Assembly: GCA_964555705.1 (NCBI GenBank)
Contig: CAZKTN010000002.1
Location: 1 to 64,000, forward strand
Source of the DNA: ZLKRG44 sp964555705
GTDB taxonomy: Bacteria; Planctomycetota; Phycisphaerae; Phycisphaerales; SM1A02
Direction of reading: 5' to 3'
DNA length: 64,000 bases
Shown here one piece after another: positions 17,113 through 29,616 of this stretch (the stretch's first letter is position 1; each line of letters starts with the position of its first letter). A program made the translations under genes and the position numbers. Under the pieces are notes generated by a model. It was not told the DNA's origin, made no database searches, and saw only the letters and a program-made list of their open reading frames with translations.

Positions 17113-20100
17113 TCGGCGCGGTCCGGTTCTTCGTGCGCAATCCGGTGGCCGCGAGCGTCGTCATGTGGGCGATGATCGCCGGCGGCATCTACAGCGCCTT
17201 CACGATGCGCCGCGAGTTCTTCCCTGACCTCGAGCCTGATGCGGCGCGGATCATCCTTGCGTATCCGGGCGCGAGCCCCCAGGAGGTCGAGGACACGCTC
17301 GCGCGCAAGATCGAGGACGCGGTGCTCGACATCCAGGATGTGGACCGCATCACGACCACGATCCTCGAGGGCGGCGGCGGCATCGTGGTCAAGTTTGACG
17401 ACGGTGCGGATGTGCGGCGGCGCATCGACGACCTGCAGAACCGCATCGAGAGCCTGCAGGACCTTCCTGTCGACGCCGAGCGGATCCGTGTGGTGGAGTT
17501 CGAGCCGAACCTGCCGGTGATCCAGGTGACGGTGTTCGGTGAGGCCGACGAGGAGACGCTCAAGCGATCGATACGCGAGGTCGAGGACGACTTGCGCGCG
17601 TGGCCCGGCATGGGCACGATCGCCGTGGCGGGCACGCGGCGCGCGGAGCTGCGCGTGGAGGTCGACCGCGACGCGCTGCTGCGGCACCGGCTTGCGATCA
17701 CGGCGGTGTCGGACGCGATCAGCGCGTGGATGCGGGAGGTGCCGGGAGGGTCGCTGCGCACGCGCGATGCGGAGACGAGCGTGAGGACGCTTGGCGTGGG
17801 CGAGCGCGCGGACCTCGTGCGGCAGATCGTGATCAAGGCCGACGGCGAGGGCCGCATCATCCGCGTCGGCGACATCGCGCTTGTCGAGGAGGGGTGGACG
17901 GAGGACGAGGTCGGCAGGCGCTTCAATGGCCTTCCAGCCTCGAACCTCACCGTCTTCCGCACCGGCAAGCAGGACGCCGTGCGCATGGCCGAGTTCGTGC
18001 GCGGCTACGTGAAGGGCCGGCGCGGCGAGCCGATCGAGCTCGGGCTTCTCGAGCGCATCATGGGATCGCCGCGGATGGATGGATGGATGGCGGGCGACCG
18101 GCGCGGGCCCGGGTCGGTTGGCATCCAGGCGCACAATGACCTTGCGCGCCTCATCGAGGGGCGACTCGAGCTGCTGACGGGCAATGCCGTGACCGGCGCG
18201 ATCCTCGTGTTCATCGCGCTGCTGCTGGGCATCAACTGGCGTGTGGCATGGTGGGTCACGGCAGGCATCGCGCTTGCCATCATGGGCACGCTGCTCGTGA
18301 TGAACGTGACGGGAGTGTCGCTGAACCTGCTCACGATGTTTGCGCTGCTCATCGCGCTGGGCATGCTCGCGGACGACGCGGTCGTGTTCGCCGAGAGCAT
18401 CGACCAGACGTCGCGCGAAGGGGTCTCCACCGAGGAGGCGTGCACGCAGGGCGTGTCGCGCGTCTTCTGGCCGGTGGTGGGCAGCGTGTCGACCACAATG
18501 GTCGCGTTCCTCCCGCTGAGCCTCGTAGGCGGTCGCATCGGCGACCTGCTCGGCGAGCTGCCTGCGGTGGTGACGCTGGCGCTTGCGGTGAGCGTGATCG
18601 AGGCTGTGCTCGTTCTCCCGAGCCACCTCTACCACTCGATGCGGCGCCTCAAGTCGGGCAAGCGCTGGTTCGTGGACAGGTACACGGGCCGGCTGGACCG
18701 CTGGCGCGAGGGCACGCTGTGGCCGCGGATCACGCAGCGCTACACGCGCATTGCCACATGGTGCGTGGACCACCGATACACGACGGTGACCGCAGCCATC
18801 GCGCTCTTCATCGTGTCGCTTGGGATGGTGGCGGGCGGGCGTGTGGCCTTCACGTTCCTGCCTGCTGACGACACCGAGACCTTCATCATCGACGTGCGCA
18901 TGCCGCTGGGCACCCCGGTGGAGCGCACGCGCGAGATCGGCGCGCGCTTCGAGGCCGCCGCCCGCTCGCAGCCAGAGTCGCGCGCCATCACGTCGATCTA
19001 CGGCGTGCGACTCAACTACGAGACTGCGGTCGCCGACAGCTCGTCGGGGAATCTCGCGCAGATCTTCGTGGAGCTCGCGCCAGTCGAGGAGCGCGACCGC
19101 CGCAGCGGTGAGGTGATCGACGCGGTGCGCCGCGCCGCAGGCGACATGCCTGAGGTCGAGGATGTGCAGTTCACGGAGATCTCCGGCGGGCCCGCAGGTT
19201 CCGACATCACCTACGAGCTCTCCGGCAATGACCTCGTCGCGCTGCGTGCGGCCGCCGAGGACATCAAGGGGATGCTTGCAGGCTACGAGTCGGTGCTGCA
19301 CGTCTCCGACGACGACTTCGATGCGCAGCCGGAGATCGCGGTCGAGCTCAACCCCTCCGCTGCGGCGCTCGGGTTCACGCCGGCGGGCGTCGCGCGGCAG
19401 GTCAGGGGTGCGCTCTTCGGGATCGACGCGCACACCTACAGCGCCGACCGCGAGGACGTGGATGTGCGGGTGCGCCTCGACGACGCAAGCCGCGGCCGAA
19501 GCGACCTGATCGACCTGCTGTGGGTCGTGCCTCCGGCGGGTCCCGCGACGCCGCTCTCGGAGATCGCCGACATCACGCTGGGCACCTCGAGCAGCGTCAT
19601 CCGCCGCATCGACCGCGCGCGGACGATCTCCGTCATCGCGGATGTGGAGGATGGCGTCTCTCCCGAGGTGATCGTGCGCGACGCCGCACCCAAGGTGAAG
19701 GAGATCCTGGCCCGCCACGCTGGGGTCGCCTCGAGCGCGGGCGGCCGACAGCGCGACCTCAACGAGGCCTTCGCCGCGCTGCCGCTGGCGATCCTGGTGG
19801 CCTTCGGCCTCATCTACGTGATCCTGGCGTGGCTTTTCGGCAACTACCTCCAGCCCTTCGCGATCATGATGTCGATTCCCTTCGGCATCGTGGGCGCAAT
19901 CTGGGGCCACTTCATCCTTGGCTACGACCTCACGTTCCTCAGCGTGATCGGGCTCGTGGCGCTCGCGGGCGTGGTGGTGAACAACGCGATCGTGCTTGTG
20001 GAGTTCGTGAACGTAGAGCGGCGTGCGGGCTTCGCGCTGAGGGATGCGCTCGTGATCGCGGGACGGCGCCGCGTGCGGCCGATCCTGCTGACGTCGGTGA

Positions 20101-20324
20101 CCACGATCCTCGGCCTTGCGCCGATCGTGCTCGAGCAGTCGTTCCAGGCGCGCTTCCTGGCGCCGATGGCGATCAGCCTCTGCGCGGGGCTCGCGAGCGC
20201 CACCGCGCTCACGCTGCTGCTGCTGCCGAGCATGCTCTACATCATCGATGACGGCGTGCGGCTGCTGCGGCGCATCTTCCATGGGCCGCCTGCGCGTGCA
20301 ACGCGTACGCTCCCGGCGGCATGA
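17109..20324 (+). CDS. RND family efflux transporter permease (AcrB/HAE1-like)
   Basis: 1071 residues with 12 predicted membrane segments and two large periplasmic loops. The N-terminus IGAVRFFVRNPVAASVVMW is typical. TM4 keeps the proton-relay acidic pair in ALGMLADDAVVFAES. TM10 has GVVVNNAIVLVEF, with Asn where AcrB has Lys. It exports hydrophobic or amphipathic compounds by proton antiport; the substrate cannot be told. GTG start overlaps the adaptor stop; the stop overlaps the ROK gene start as ATGA. No outer-membrane TolC-like factor is in the cluster. Confidence 0.92.
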   Translation: MIGAVRFFVRNPVAASVVMWAMIAGGIYSAFTMRREFFPDLEPDAARIILAYPGASPQEVEDTLARKIEDAVLDIQDVDRITTTILEGGGGIVVKFDDGADVRRRIDDLQNRIESLQDLPVDAERIRVVEFEPNLPVIQVTVFGEADEETLKRSIREVEDDLRAWPGMGTIAVAGTRRAELRVEVDRDALLRHRLAITAVSDAISAWMREVPGGSLRTRDAETSVRTLGVGERADLVRQIVIKADGEGRIIRVGDIALVEEGWTEDEVGRRFNGLPASNLTVFRTGKQDAVRMAEFVRGYVKGRRGEPIELGLLERIMGSPRMDGWMAGDRRGPGSVGIQAHNDLARLIEGRLELLTGNAVTGAILVFIALLLGINWRVAWWVTAGIALAIMGTLLVMNVTGVSLNLLTMFALLIALGMLADDAVVFAESIDQTSREGVSTEEACTQGVSRVFWPVVGSVSTTMVAFLPLSLVGGRIGDLLGELPAVVTLALAVSVIEAVLVLPSHLYHSMRRLKSGKRWFVDRYTGRLDRWREGTLWPRITQRYTRIATWCVDHRYTTVTAAIALFIVSLGMVAGGRVAFTFLPADDTETFIIDVRMPLGTPVERTREIGARFEAAARSQPESRAITSIYGVRLNYETAVADSSSGNLAQIFVELAPVEERDRRSGEVIDAVRRAAGDMPEVEDVQFTEISGGPAGSDITYELSGNDLVALRAAAEDIKGMLAGYESVLHVSDDDFDAQPEIAVELNPSAAALGFTPAGVARQVRGALFGIDAHTYSADREDVDVRVRLDDASRGRSDLIDLLWVVPPAGPATPLSEIADITLGTSSSVIRRIDRARTISVIADVEDGVSPEVIVRDAAPKVKEILARHAGVASSAGGRQRDLNEAFAALPLAILVAFGLIYVILAWLFGNYLQPFAIMMSIPFGIVGAIWGHFILGYDLTFLSVIGLVALAGVVVNNAIVLVEFVNVERRAGFALRDALVIAGRRRVRPILLTSVTTILGLAPIVLEQSFQARFLAPMAISLCAGLASATALTLLLLPSMLYIIDDGVRLLRRIFHGPPARATRTLPAA

Positions 20325-21301
20325 GCGACCGCAAGAGGCAATCGAACGCGCCCGTCGTCGGCATCGACCTTGGAGGCACCAACTTCACCGTCGGGGTGGT
20401 GGACGGGAAGGGGCGCCTGCTTGGGCAGGACCGCCGCAAGACGAAGGCCCACCAGGGGCGTGATGCGGTGATCGACCGGATCGTGGAGAGCGTGGGCGAT
20501 GCGTGCCGCGACGCCGGCGTGAAGCCAGAGGAGGTCGGCGCGGTCGGCATCGGCGCGCCGAGCGCGATCGACTGGGATGAGGGTGTCGTGATCAACGCGG
20601 GCAACCTCGGATGGCGAAGCGTGCCGCTGCGGGAGATCCTGCGCAAGCGGTTCGGTGTGCCGGTGGTTGTCGACAACGACGTCAACGTCGCCGCGTGGGG
20701 CGAGCACGTGCTCGGCGCAGGACGTGGCCATGAGCACATGCTCGCGGTGTGGATCGGCACCGGCATCGGCGCGGGGCTGGTGCTTGGCGGCGAGGTCTGG
20801 CGCGGTCCGGGGTTCACGGCCGGCGAGATCGGGCAGATGATCCTCTTCCCGCGCAGCAGCGTGGGCCGGCGCACCTTCGAGGAGCACTGCAGCCGTACGG
20901 CGATGGTGCGCGCGATGGAGACGCTGGTGGGGTTCCATCCGCAGTCGCGCATCCGCAAGGCGCTTGAGCGCTCGCGCGAGGACGGGCCTGTGGGTTCGGG
21001 CGCCATCGCGCAGGCGTACGTCGACGGCGACGAGCTCGTGCAGCAGGTGGTCGATGACGCAGCCGACCTTGTGGGGCTCGCGATCGCCAATGCCGTCACG
21101 CTGCTTAGCCTCCGCTGCGTCGTGCTTGGCGGTGGCGTGACCGAGGCGCTCGGAAACCGCTACGTGGAGCGCGTGCGCGAGAGCTTCGAGTGGCACGTGT
21201 TCCCTTCGACGCTGCGCAAGTGCGCCATCGTCGCCAGCGAGCTCGGCGACGGCGCGGGCGTGCTCGGTGCGGCGATGCTCGCGCGCACCGCGATGGGCTG
21301 A
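20321..21301 (+). CDS. ROK family sugar kinase-like protein, atypical metal site
   Basis: 326 residues. The N-terminal phosphate loop VGIDLGGTNFTVGVVD and catalytic VVDNDVNVAAWGE are intact, so an ATP-dependent hexokinase-type reaction is plausible. The ROK sugar/zinc motif is altered: ExGH reads EIGQ (Gln172), and the zinc cysteine cluster CxCGxxGC is replaced by SSVGRRTFEEHC. The usual structural zinc is therefore probably absent and sugar preference may differ from glucokinase. No HTH is present, so it is not a repressor. The gene is fused by ATGA overlap to the RND pump, an unusual partner. Confidence 0.82.
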   Translation: MSDRKRQSNAPVVGIDLGGTNFTVGVVDGKGRLLGQDRRKTKAHQGRDAVIDRIVESVGDACRDAGVKPEEVGAVGIGAPSAIDWDEGVVINAGNLGWRSVPLREILRKRFGVPVVVDNDVNVAAWGEHVLGAGRGHEHMLAVWIGTGIGAGLVLGGEVWRGPGFTAGEIGQMILFPRSSVGRRTFEEHCSRTAMVRAMETLVGFHPQSRIRKALERSREDGPVGSGAIAQAYVDGDELVQQVVDDAADLVGLAIANAVTLLSLRCVVLGGGVTEALGNRYVERVRESFEWHVFPSTLRKCAIVASELGDGAGVLGAAMLARTAMG

Positions 21302-21364
21302 CCGGGACCCGGCCGCTGCATGGCGCAGTGCGCCGCGATCCGAAGTCCGCTGCGCGTCCGGCCT

Positions 21365-22495
21365 CTAGGCGAGATCGACTGGCGCACGGTCGGCGCGCGA
21401 GATCTGCGTCACGATGCCGGGGCACGCATCGCGGAGATGCCGCACCAGCGTGGGCAGGTAGCCGCGCTCGGTGGCCGTGTGGCCCGCAAGCACGAGCTCG
21501 ATGCCGCGCGCGACCGCATCAAGCTGGTCATGGTGGCGCGCCTCGCCGGTCACGAAGAGCGTGGCCCCGGCGCGCTCCGCATCGGGAAGCAGCGACATGC
21601 CGGCGCCCGCACAGAGCGCGACACGCGTGTGCACCCGCTTGCGCGACCCGCTCGCGATCATCACGCCACGCACGCCGAGTGCGCGCTTGAGCCTGCTGGC
21701 GACGGTCTGCGCGGTGGCTGCGGAGCGCAGCTCGATCAGGCGCCCCTGGCCCTCGGTCGACGAGGGTTCGGGCAGCAGCGCATGCACCTCGATCGGAGGC
21801 TCCTCGTAGGGATGCGCGCTGCGCACGGCGGCCACGACCGCGGCCACCTGTGCAGATGTGCAGCGCATCTCGATTCGTGTCTCGCGCACCCTCTCGAGTA
21901 CGCCACGCTTGCCGATGGCGGGTGAGGTGCCTTCGCCCCCGAGGAACGTGCCCTCGATCTCGTGGGTGGCGCTGCAGTGGGTGTACTTGCCGATGATGCC
22001 CGCGCCTGCGGCGACCATTGCGCGCCGCACCGCGTCAAGCGCGTTCCCGGGCAGGTGCACCGCGATGACGCGCAGCCCGCGGTCGACCGGTGGTGCCGGC
22101 CGCAGCGGCCGCACCGGCCCGAGCCCGATGCATGACGCGAGCCAGTCGTTGACCCCTCCATGGGCCGAATCGAGCGCCGTGTGCGGAGAGAGGAGCGCGA
22201 TGCCGGCTGCGGCCGCATCGAGCAGCACGCGCTGCGACGGCTCGCTGCGCACCAGCGACTTGGTCGGGTGGAAGAGCGGCGGGTGGTAGGCCACGACGGC
22301 ATCGGCACCGCGGCGGATGGCCTCGTCGAGCACGGCCTCGGTGAGGTCAATCGTGAGCAGCGCCCGGGCGCAGGGCGCCTCGGGGTCACCCAGCAGCAGG
22401 CCCACGTTGTCCCACGACTCCGCGAGGTGCGGGGGCGCGATGGAGGCGAGCGCGTTCGCGAGGTCACTGACCCGGGTCGGTGCAGATGAGGCCAT
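21365..22495 (-). CDS. Nif3-like dinuclear metal centre protein with inserted domain
   Basis: 376 residues, the long YqfO-like form. Metal ligands are in VVAYHPPLF, SPHTALDS and the C-terminal LAGHTATERG. A ferredoxin-like/CutA-like insertion occupies about 140-240 (LRVIAVHLPGNALDAVRRAM to SAHPYEEPPIEVH). The family forms toroidal hexamers; its biochemical role is unsettled, with GTP cyclohydrolase-like and DNA-processing suggestions. ATG 22495 has minus-strand TACCCT (22508-22503) ending 7 nt upstream. Confidence 0.9.
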   Translation of the reverse strand: MASSAPTRVSDLANALASIAPPHLAESWDNVGLLLGDPEAPCARALLTIDLTEAVLDEAIRRGADAVVAYHPPLFHPTKSLVRSEPSQRVLLDAAAAGIALLSPHTALDSAHGGVNDWLASCIGLGPVRPLRPAPPVDRGLRVIAVHLPGNALDAVRRAMVAAGAGIIGKYTHCSATHEIEGTFLGGEGTSPAIGKRGVLERVRETRIEMRCTSAQVAAVVAAVRSAHPYEEPPIEVHALLPEPSSTEGQGRLIELRSAATAQTVASRLKRALGVRGVMIASGSRKRVHTRVALCAGAGMSLLPDAERAGATLFVTGEARHHDQLDAVARGIELVLAGHTATERGYLPTLVRHLRDACPGIVTQISRADRAPVDLA

Positions 22496-22502
22496 GCGGG
22501 GC

Positions 22503-22508
22503 AGGGTA
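22503..22508 (-). promoter_or_regulatory. TACCCT -10-like element before nif3-like gene
   Basis: Minus-strand TACCCT ends 7 nt before the ATG at 22495, with no Shine-Dalgarno. Confidence 0.4.
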
Positions 22509-22641
22509 CGGATGGCCCGGCGGCACTCCCCTCACGTGACCTTGACCGCGAGCCAACGGGGCGTGAACAGGCCGCGCCTGGGGCGTCCGCAATCCCGAAA
22601 AATCCAGCCCGGGACAGTTCGGCAAGCGCGAATCCGAAACT

Positions 22642-22647
22642 TATGCT
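22642..22647 (+). promoter_or_regulatory. TATGCT -10-like element before PIN-PhoH gene
   Basis: TATGCT ends 10 nt before ATG 22658. It overlaps an earlier in-frame ATG at 22643, which argues for the later start. Confidence 0.45.
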
Positions 22648-22657
22648 TGGGGTACGC

Positions 22658-24261
22658 ATGACGCGACAACAGCACGGCAGCGGGTACCACGAGGAGACGG
22701 ATCCCAGCCAGTCCGAGGGGAGGCACCAGCAGGTGCGCAAGCGCTTTGTGCTTGACACCAACGTGCTGCTGCACAACCCGCACTCGATCTTCAAGTTCGA
22801 GGAGCACGAGGTGGTGATCCCGATCAGCGTGATCGAGGAGCTCGACACCTTCAAGAAGGCCAACGACGAGACGGGGCGCAATGCGCGCGCCGTGATCCGC
22901 TCGCTCGACCGGCTTCGCGAGAGCGGCCACCTGCTCGAGGGCGTCACCTGGAATCCGCAGGGCGGATCGGTGCGGATCGCGCGCTCGGAAGTCGCCATGC
23001 CGGCCGGGCTCGATCCAGGCATCGTCGACAACAGGATCATCGCGGTGGCCGCAGCGCTGCACGCGAGCGGCGTGCGCACCATCTTCGTGTCCAAGGACAT
23101 CAACGCGCGCGTGAAGTGCGACGCGCTCGGCGTGCCCGCGGAGGACTTCGAGGCAGACCGCGTCGATGCGGACTGGCTGCACACGGGGTTCGTGAACGTG
23201 AAGGTCCCGACAGACATCATCGACGACCTCTACTCGGAGCGCCAGCTCCCGGTGGAGCGGCTCGAGCCGTACCACTCGAGCGGCCCGGACGGGAAGAGCA
23301 TCCCGCGCACGGAGCTTGTCGCCAACCAGTATGCGGTGCTCCAGGACGAGTCCGACCCCGCGCACTCGGGACTGGCCCGCAGGCTCGCCGACACAGGCCA
23401 TGTGATTCCCGTCACCGGACCGCGCAAGCCCGTCTACGGCGTGCTCGCGCGCAACGTGCAGCAGACGATGGCGCTCGACCTGCTTCTCGACGACGAGATC
23501 AAGATCGTCACGCTGATCGGCCCGGCAGGCACCGGCAAGACGCTGATGGCGCTTGCCACGGGCATGCACAAGGTCTTCAAGGAGGAGCGCTTCGACAAGC
23601 TGCTCGTCGCGCGGCCGATCATGCCGCTGGGCCGTGACATCGGCTACCTGCCGGGCGACAAGGACGAGAAGCTCGCGATGTGGATGCAGCCGATCTTCGA
23701 CAACGTCGCGTACCTGCTCAGCACGCGCGGCAGCCACGGCGCCGGCGAGCCGGACTCGCGATCGACGGAGCAGCGCATCGACCAGCTCGTGGCGACGCGC
23801 AAGCTCGTGCTCGAGCCGATCACCTACATCCGCGGACGCAGCATCCCGCACCAGTTCATGATCGTCGACGAGGCGCAGAACCTCTCGCCCCACGAGGTGA
23901 AGACGATCGTCTCCCGGGTCGGCGACGGCACCAAGATCGTGCTCTGCGGCGACATCGGGCAGATCGACAACCCGTACCTCGACGCGGCCAGCAACGGGCT
24001 CTCGCACGTCATCGAGCGCATGAAGGGCCAGCGCATTGCCGGCCACGTGACGCTCGCGAAGACCGAGCGCAGCGAGCTCGCGAGCCTGGCNNNNNNNNNN
24101 NNNNNNNNNNNNNNNNNNNNNNNNNNNNNNNNNNNNNNNNNNNNNNNNNNNNNNNNNNNNNNNNNNNNNNNNNNNNNNNNNNNNNNNNNNTTGCCGGCCA
24201 CGTGACGCTCGCGAAGACCGAGCGCAGCGAGCTCGCGAGCCTGGCTGCAGAGATCCTGTAG
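22658..24261 (+). CDS. PIN domain-PhoH ATPase fusion (PhoH2 type), interrupted by an assembly gap
   Basis: An ATP-dependent RNA-acting protein: an N-terminal PIN ribonuclease domain (about 25-160, FVLDTNVLLHNP with acidic residues VIEELD and GIVDNRIIAVA) joined to a PhoH P-loop ATPase (about 265-460). The Walker A is GPAGTGKTLMA and the Walker B FMIVDEAQNLS. PhoH2 proteins are reported RNA helicase/RNase enzymes. The 100 N at 24091-24190 plus one 55-base duplicate are artefacts. Removing 155 bases restores one frame of 482 residues ending ELASLAAEIL. As written, the frame breaks because 155 is not a multiple of three. Confidence 0.9.
24036..24090 (+). repeat. Left copy of 55-bp contig-end duplicate
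   Basis: Identical to 24191-24245 on the other side of the N run. It is an assembly overlap, not a biological repeat. Confidence 0.95.
24091..24190. other. Assembly gap, 100 N
   Basis: Exactly 100 N between two copies of the same 55 bases. The true distance is most likely minus 55, that is, the contigs overlap. Confidence 0.97.
24191..24245 (+). repeat. Right copy of 55-bp contig-end duplicate
   Basis: Identical to 24036-24090; the sequence after it completes the PIN-PhoH frame to the stop at 24261. Confidence 0.95.
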
Positions 24262-24331
24262 CCGGCGCCCGAGGCGGGAGCGCTACGCGCTGGCCGATCC
24301 CGTGCTGTCGCAGCGCGCACAGCCCCCTGAC

Positions 24332-25750
24332 CTAGCGCGTTGCGCCCTCGAGCAGCTGCGCGAGCGCGAGAGTCTTGAGCGTTGACTCTCGGGTCTCGGA
24401 CTCCGGATCGGAGTCGGCGACGATGCCACAGCCTGCCGCATACGTCAGCGTGCCGTCGGGCTCGAGGAGCGCAGTGCGGATCGCCACCGAGAGCATCGTT
24501 CGCCTGCGCGGATCATGGAATCCGATCGTGCCGCAGTAGGGACCGCGCGCAAATCGCTCGGTACGCGCGATCACCTTCATCGACTGGACCTTCGGTGCGC
24601 CCGTCACGCTTCCCGGGGGGAATGTGGCCCGCAGCAGGTCGACGGGCCCGAGCTCGGGCCGCAGCTCGGCGCCGACTTCCGCCACGGCGTGCAGCACCGT
24701 CGGGTGCGCCTCGAGCGTTCGCGGCTCTCGCACGCGCACGCTGCCGATGCGCCCGACGCGCCCTAGGTCGTTGCGCATGAGGTCCACGATCATGTGCAGC
24801 TCCGCAGCGTCCTTCCCGCTCCGCTCGAGCTCGGCCGGATCGGCGCCGAGCGGGCGGGTTCCCTTGATGGGACGCGTGCGAACCAGCCGCGAGCGTGCAT
24901 CGACATCGAGGAAGAGCTCTGGGCTGAGGGAGAGGATCGACCGTCCACCGCCCGTCTCGAGATACGCACCATGCCGCGCGCCCGGCGAGGCCAGCGCCCA
25001 TGCGGCCCATAGCCGTGGGTGCGCGCCAACGCGTGCCGTGAACGGGCGTGCGATGTTGGCCTGGAAGATCTCGCCCTCGCGGATCGCGCGGACCGTGGCC
25101 GCGACATCCTGCGCATAGTCGACGTCGCTGCGCGCGGGTGCAAGCGGCGAGCGCACCTCGAGACCGCGTCGCACGGCCGCAAGGTCGACGGCCGCTGCAC
25201 GCTCGGGATCGATCATCGACGCCGCGCCCGGCACACCGGTCTCCCACCACGCGCCGGTGCAGCTGTCGTGCACAAGCGCGCCGTCCACAACGGCCCACCA
25301 CGTGAGTGGCCATGCGTGCCCCTCCCCAGCGTGCGGCGGCTCGGGCACGGTCGGTTCCCACAGCGCACCCGCGTCGTAGGAGAGGAATCCGATCGCGCCG
25401 GAGCAGAAGGGGAGCTCATCGCTGGCGCTTCGCTCGCTGCCCTTCCATGAGCGGCCGAGGGCATCGAGGAGCGCACGCTCAAGCGACTCGCGGTTCGCGG
25501 CGCACCCATCGCGTGCCGGGCACGTCACGACGCGCGTGGGGCGCGCAATCACCGACCATCTCGCGAGAGGGCCCTCGCCCGCGGAGATGAGCGCGCATGC
25601 GGTCTCGGACTCGGGCCACGCCGCAAGCACCTGAGATGGGCTCAGGCGCCACGGCAACGGCCTGGCGTCCGCGCATGCAGGTGATGTGGCGCGCGCAGCA
25701 TGCACAGAGGATGTCTGCACGCGGTCGATGGTAGGTGGCGTGGATACCAT
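24332..25750 (-). CDS. pabB: Aminodeoxychorismate synthase component I
   Basis: Converts chorismate to 4-amino-4-deoxychorismate for folate synthesis. Of 472 residues, the C-terminal 270 are the chorismate-binding domain: GEIFQANIARPF, LSPELFLDVDARSRLVRTRP, IKGTRP, DLMRNDLGRVGRIGSV and GSVTGAPKVQSMKVI. The Lys of PIKGT separates PabB from anthranilate synthase, which has Ala there. The stop is convergent with the PIN-PhoH gene. ATG 25750 is the likely start; an upstream in-frame extension would run into the ppdK leader. pabA and pabC are not in this window. Confidence 0.88.
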   Translation of the reverse strand: MVSTPPTIDRVQTSSVHAARATSPACADARPLPWRLSPSQVLAAWPESETACALISAGEGPLARWSVIARPTRVVTCPARDGCAANRESLERALLDALGRSWKGSERSASDELPFCSGAIGFLSYDAGALWEPTVPEPPHAGEGHAWPLTWWAVVDGALVHDSCTGAWWETGVPGAASMIDPERAAAVDLAAVRRGLEVRSPLAPARSDVDYAQDVAATVRAIREGEIFQANIARPFTARVGAHPRLWAAWALASPGARHGAYLETGGGRSILSLSPELFLDVDARSRLVRTRPIKGTRPLGADPAELERSGKDAAELHMIVDLMRNDLGRVGRIGSVRVREPRTLEAHPTVLHAVAEVGAELRPELGPVDLLRATFPPGSVTGAPKVQSMKVIARTERFARGPYCGTIGFHDPRRRTMLSVAIRTALLEPDGTLTYAAGCGIVADSDPESETRESTLKTLALAQLLEGATR

Positions 25751-25770
25751 GTGCCGCCCGGTTCGGCCCA

Positions 25771-25792
25771 GTGCCGCGCGTTTGCGCGGCAC
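25771..25792. promoter_or_regulatory. Perfect 9-bp hairpin in the pabB/ppdK divergent spacer
   Basis: GTGCCGCGC (25771-25779), loop GTTT, GCGCGGCAC (25784-25792). It lies 34 nt before the ppdK start and 20 nt before the pabB start. It could be a leader RNA hairpin for ppdK, an operator, or a transcription barrier; there is no T-run after it. Confidence 0.5.
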
Positions 25793-25826
25793 CGCTAGCC
25801 GAGCCGAACACCCGAAGGGACACAAG

Positions 25827-28696
<2,870 letters not shown>

Positions 28697-28700
<4 letters not shown>

Positions 28701-29614
28701 TGCGCGAAGGGCCGGCCGCCCGGAGTCCGCGGGCGGCGCTGCCCGTGGCCACCGCGGCGCTCGCTGCATGCGTAGCGGGATGTGGCTCTGCGCAGCAGGG
28801 CGCTGCCGCCGGGTTCGTGCGGCCCGACGTCGTGCCCTCGCGTGCGCCGCTGCATCCGCCGCGCACCTACGACGCGCCCTTCGCGCAGTCGCGCATCGAC
28901 ATCGACGGCCTTGGCGAGGACGCGGCGTGGGCTGCGGCGCCGTGGTCGGAGGCCTTCGTCGACATTGAGGGCAGCGACCGTCCGGCGCCTCGCCATGCCA
29001 CCCGCATGAAGATGTGCTGGGACGACACATACCTGTACGCGCTGGCCCACATGGAGGAGCCGCACCTGTGGGCCACCTACAGCGTGCGGGACCAGATCGT
29101 CTTCCACGAGAACGACATCGAGATCTTCATCGATCCCGACGGGGACTCGCTCGAGTACTACGAGATCGAGGTCAACGCGATCGGCACGGTCTTTGACCTC
29201 CAGCTTCGCCGCCCGTACCGCTCGGGCGGGCCCGCGCTGCACGAGTGGAACACCCCCGGACTGAAGGTCGGCATCCATCTCGACGGCACGGTCAACGACC
29301 CCTCGGACACGGACCGCGGGTGGACATGCGAGATGGCCATCCCCTGGACGGCGCTGCGTCCGCTCCCTGACCCGAGCGGCGCACCGGCGTCGCAGCGGGC
29401 CCCGATGCCTCCACGGCCCGGCGACACCTGGCGCATCAACTTCTCGCGCGTGCAGTGGGACATCGAGCCCTCAGGCAACGGCTACCGCAAGGTCGAGGGC
29501 CGCCCGGAATGGAACTGGGTGTGGTCGCCGCAGTGGATCATCGACATGCATGTGCCCTGGCAGTGGGGTCGAGTGACGTTTGTGCGGCCCGGAACCGCAG
29601 GAAGGAAGTCGTGA
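28697..29614 (+). CDS. Carbohydrate-binding family 9-like lipoprotein
   Basis: 305 residues. Lipobox-like CVAGC near residue 29 predicts a lipoprotein. The rest resembles the CBM9-like/DOMON-type fold of secreted sugar-binding proteins: IDIDGLGEDAAWAAAPWSEAFVDIEG, the acidic DIEIFIDPDGDSLEYYEIEVNA-type region in two blocks, and GWTCEMAIPWTAL. It may be a ligand-binding surface protein. It sits between ppdK (ATGA overlap) and the GDH-like gene, so it is expressed with central-metabolism genes. Confidence 0.75.
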
Positions 29615-29616
29615 CG

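Noticed and set aside
17040..20282. Minus-strand open frame of about 1080 codons opposite the RND pump
   Set aside because: Low-complexity His/Arg/Asp translation; the plus strand is an unmistakable RND permease.
24036..24245. 55-bp direct repeat read as a mobile-element target duplication
   Set aside because: The repeat flanks exactly 100 N, and the same pattern occurs at 41529-41738; it is an assembly join.
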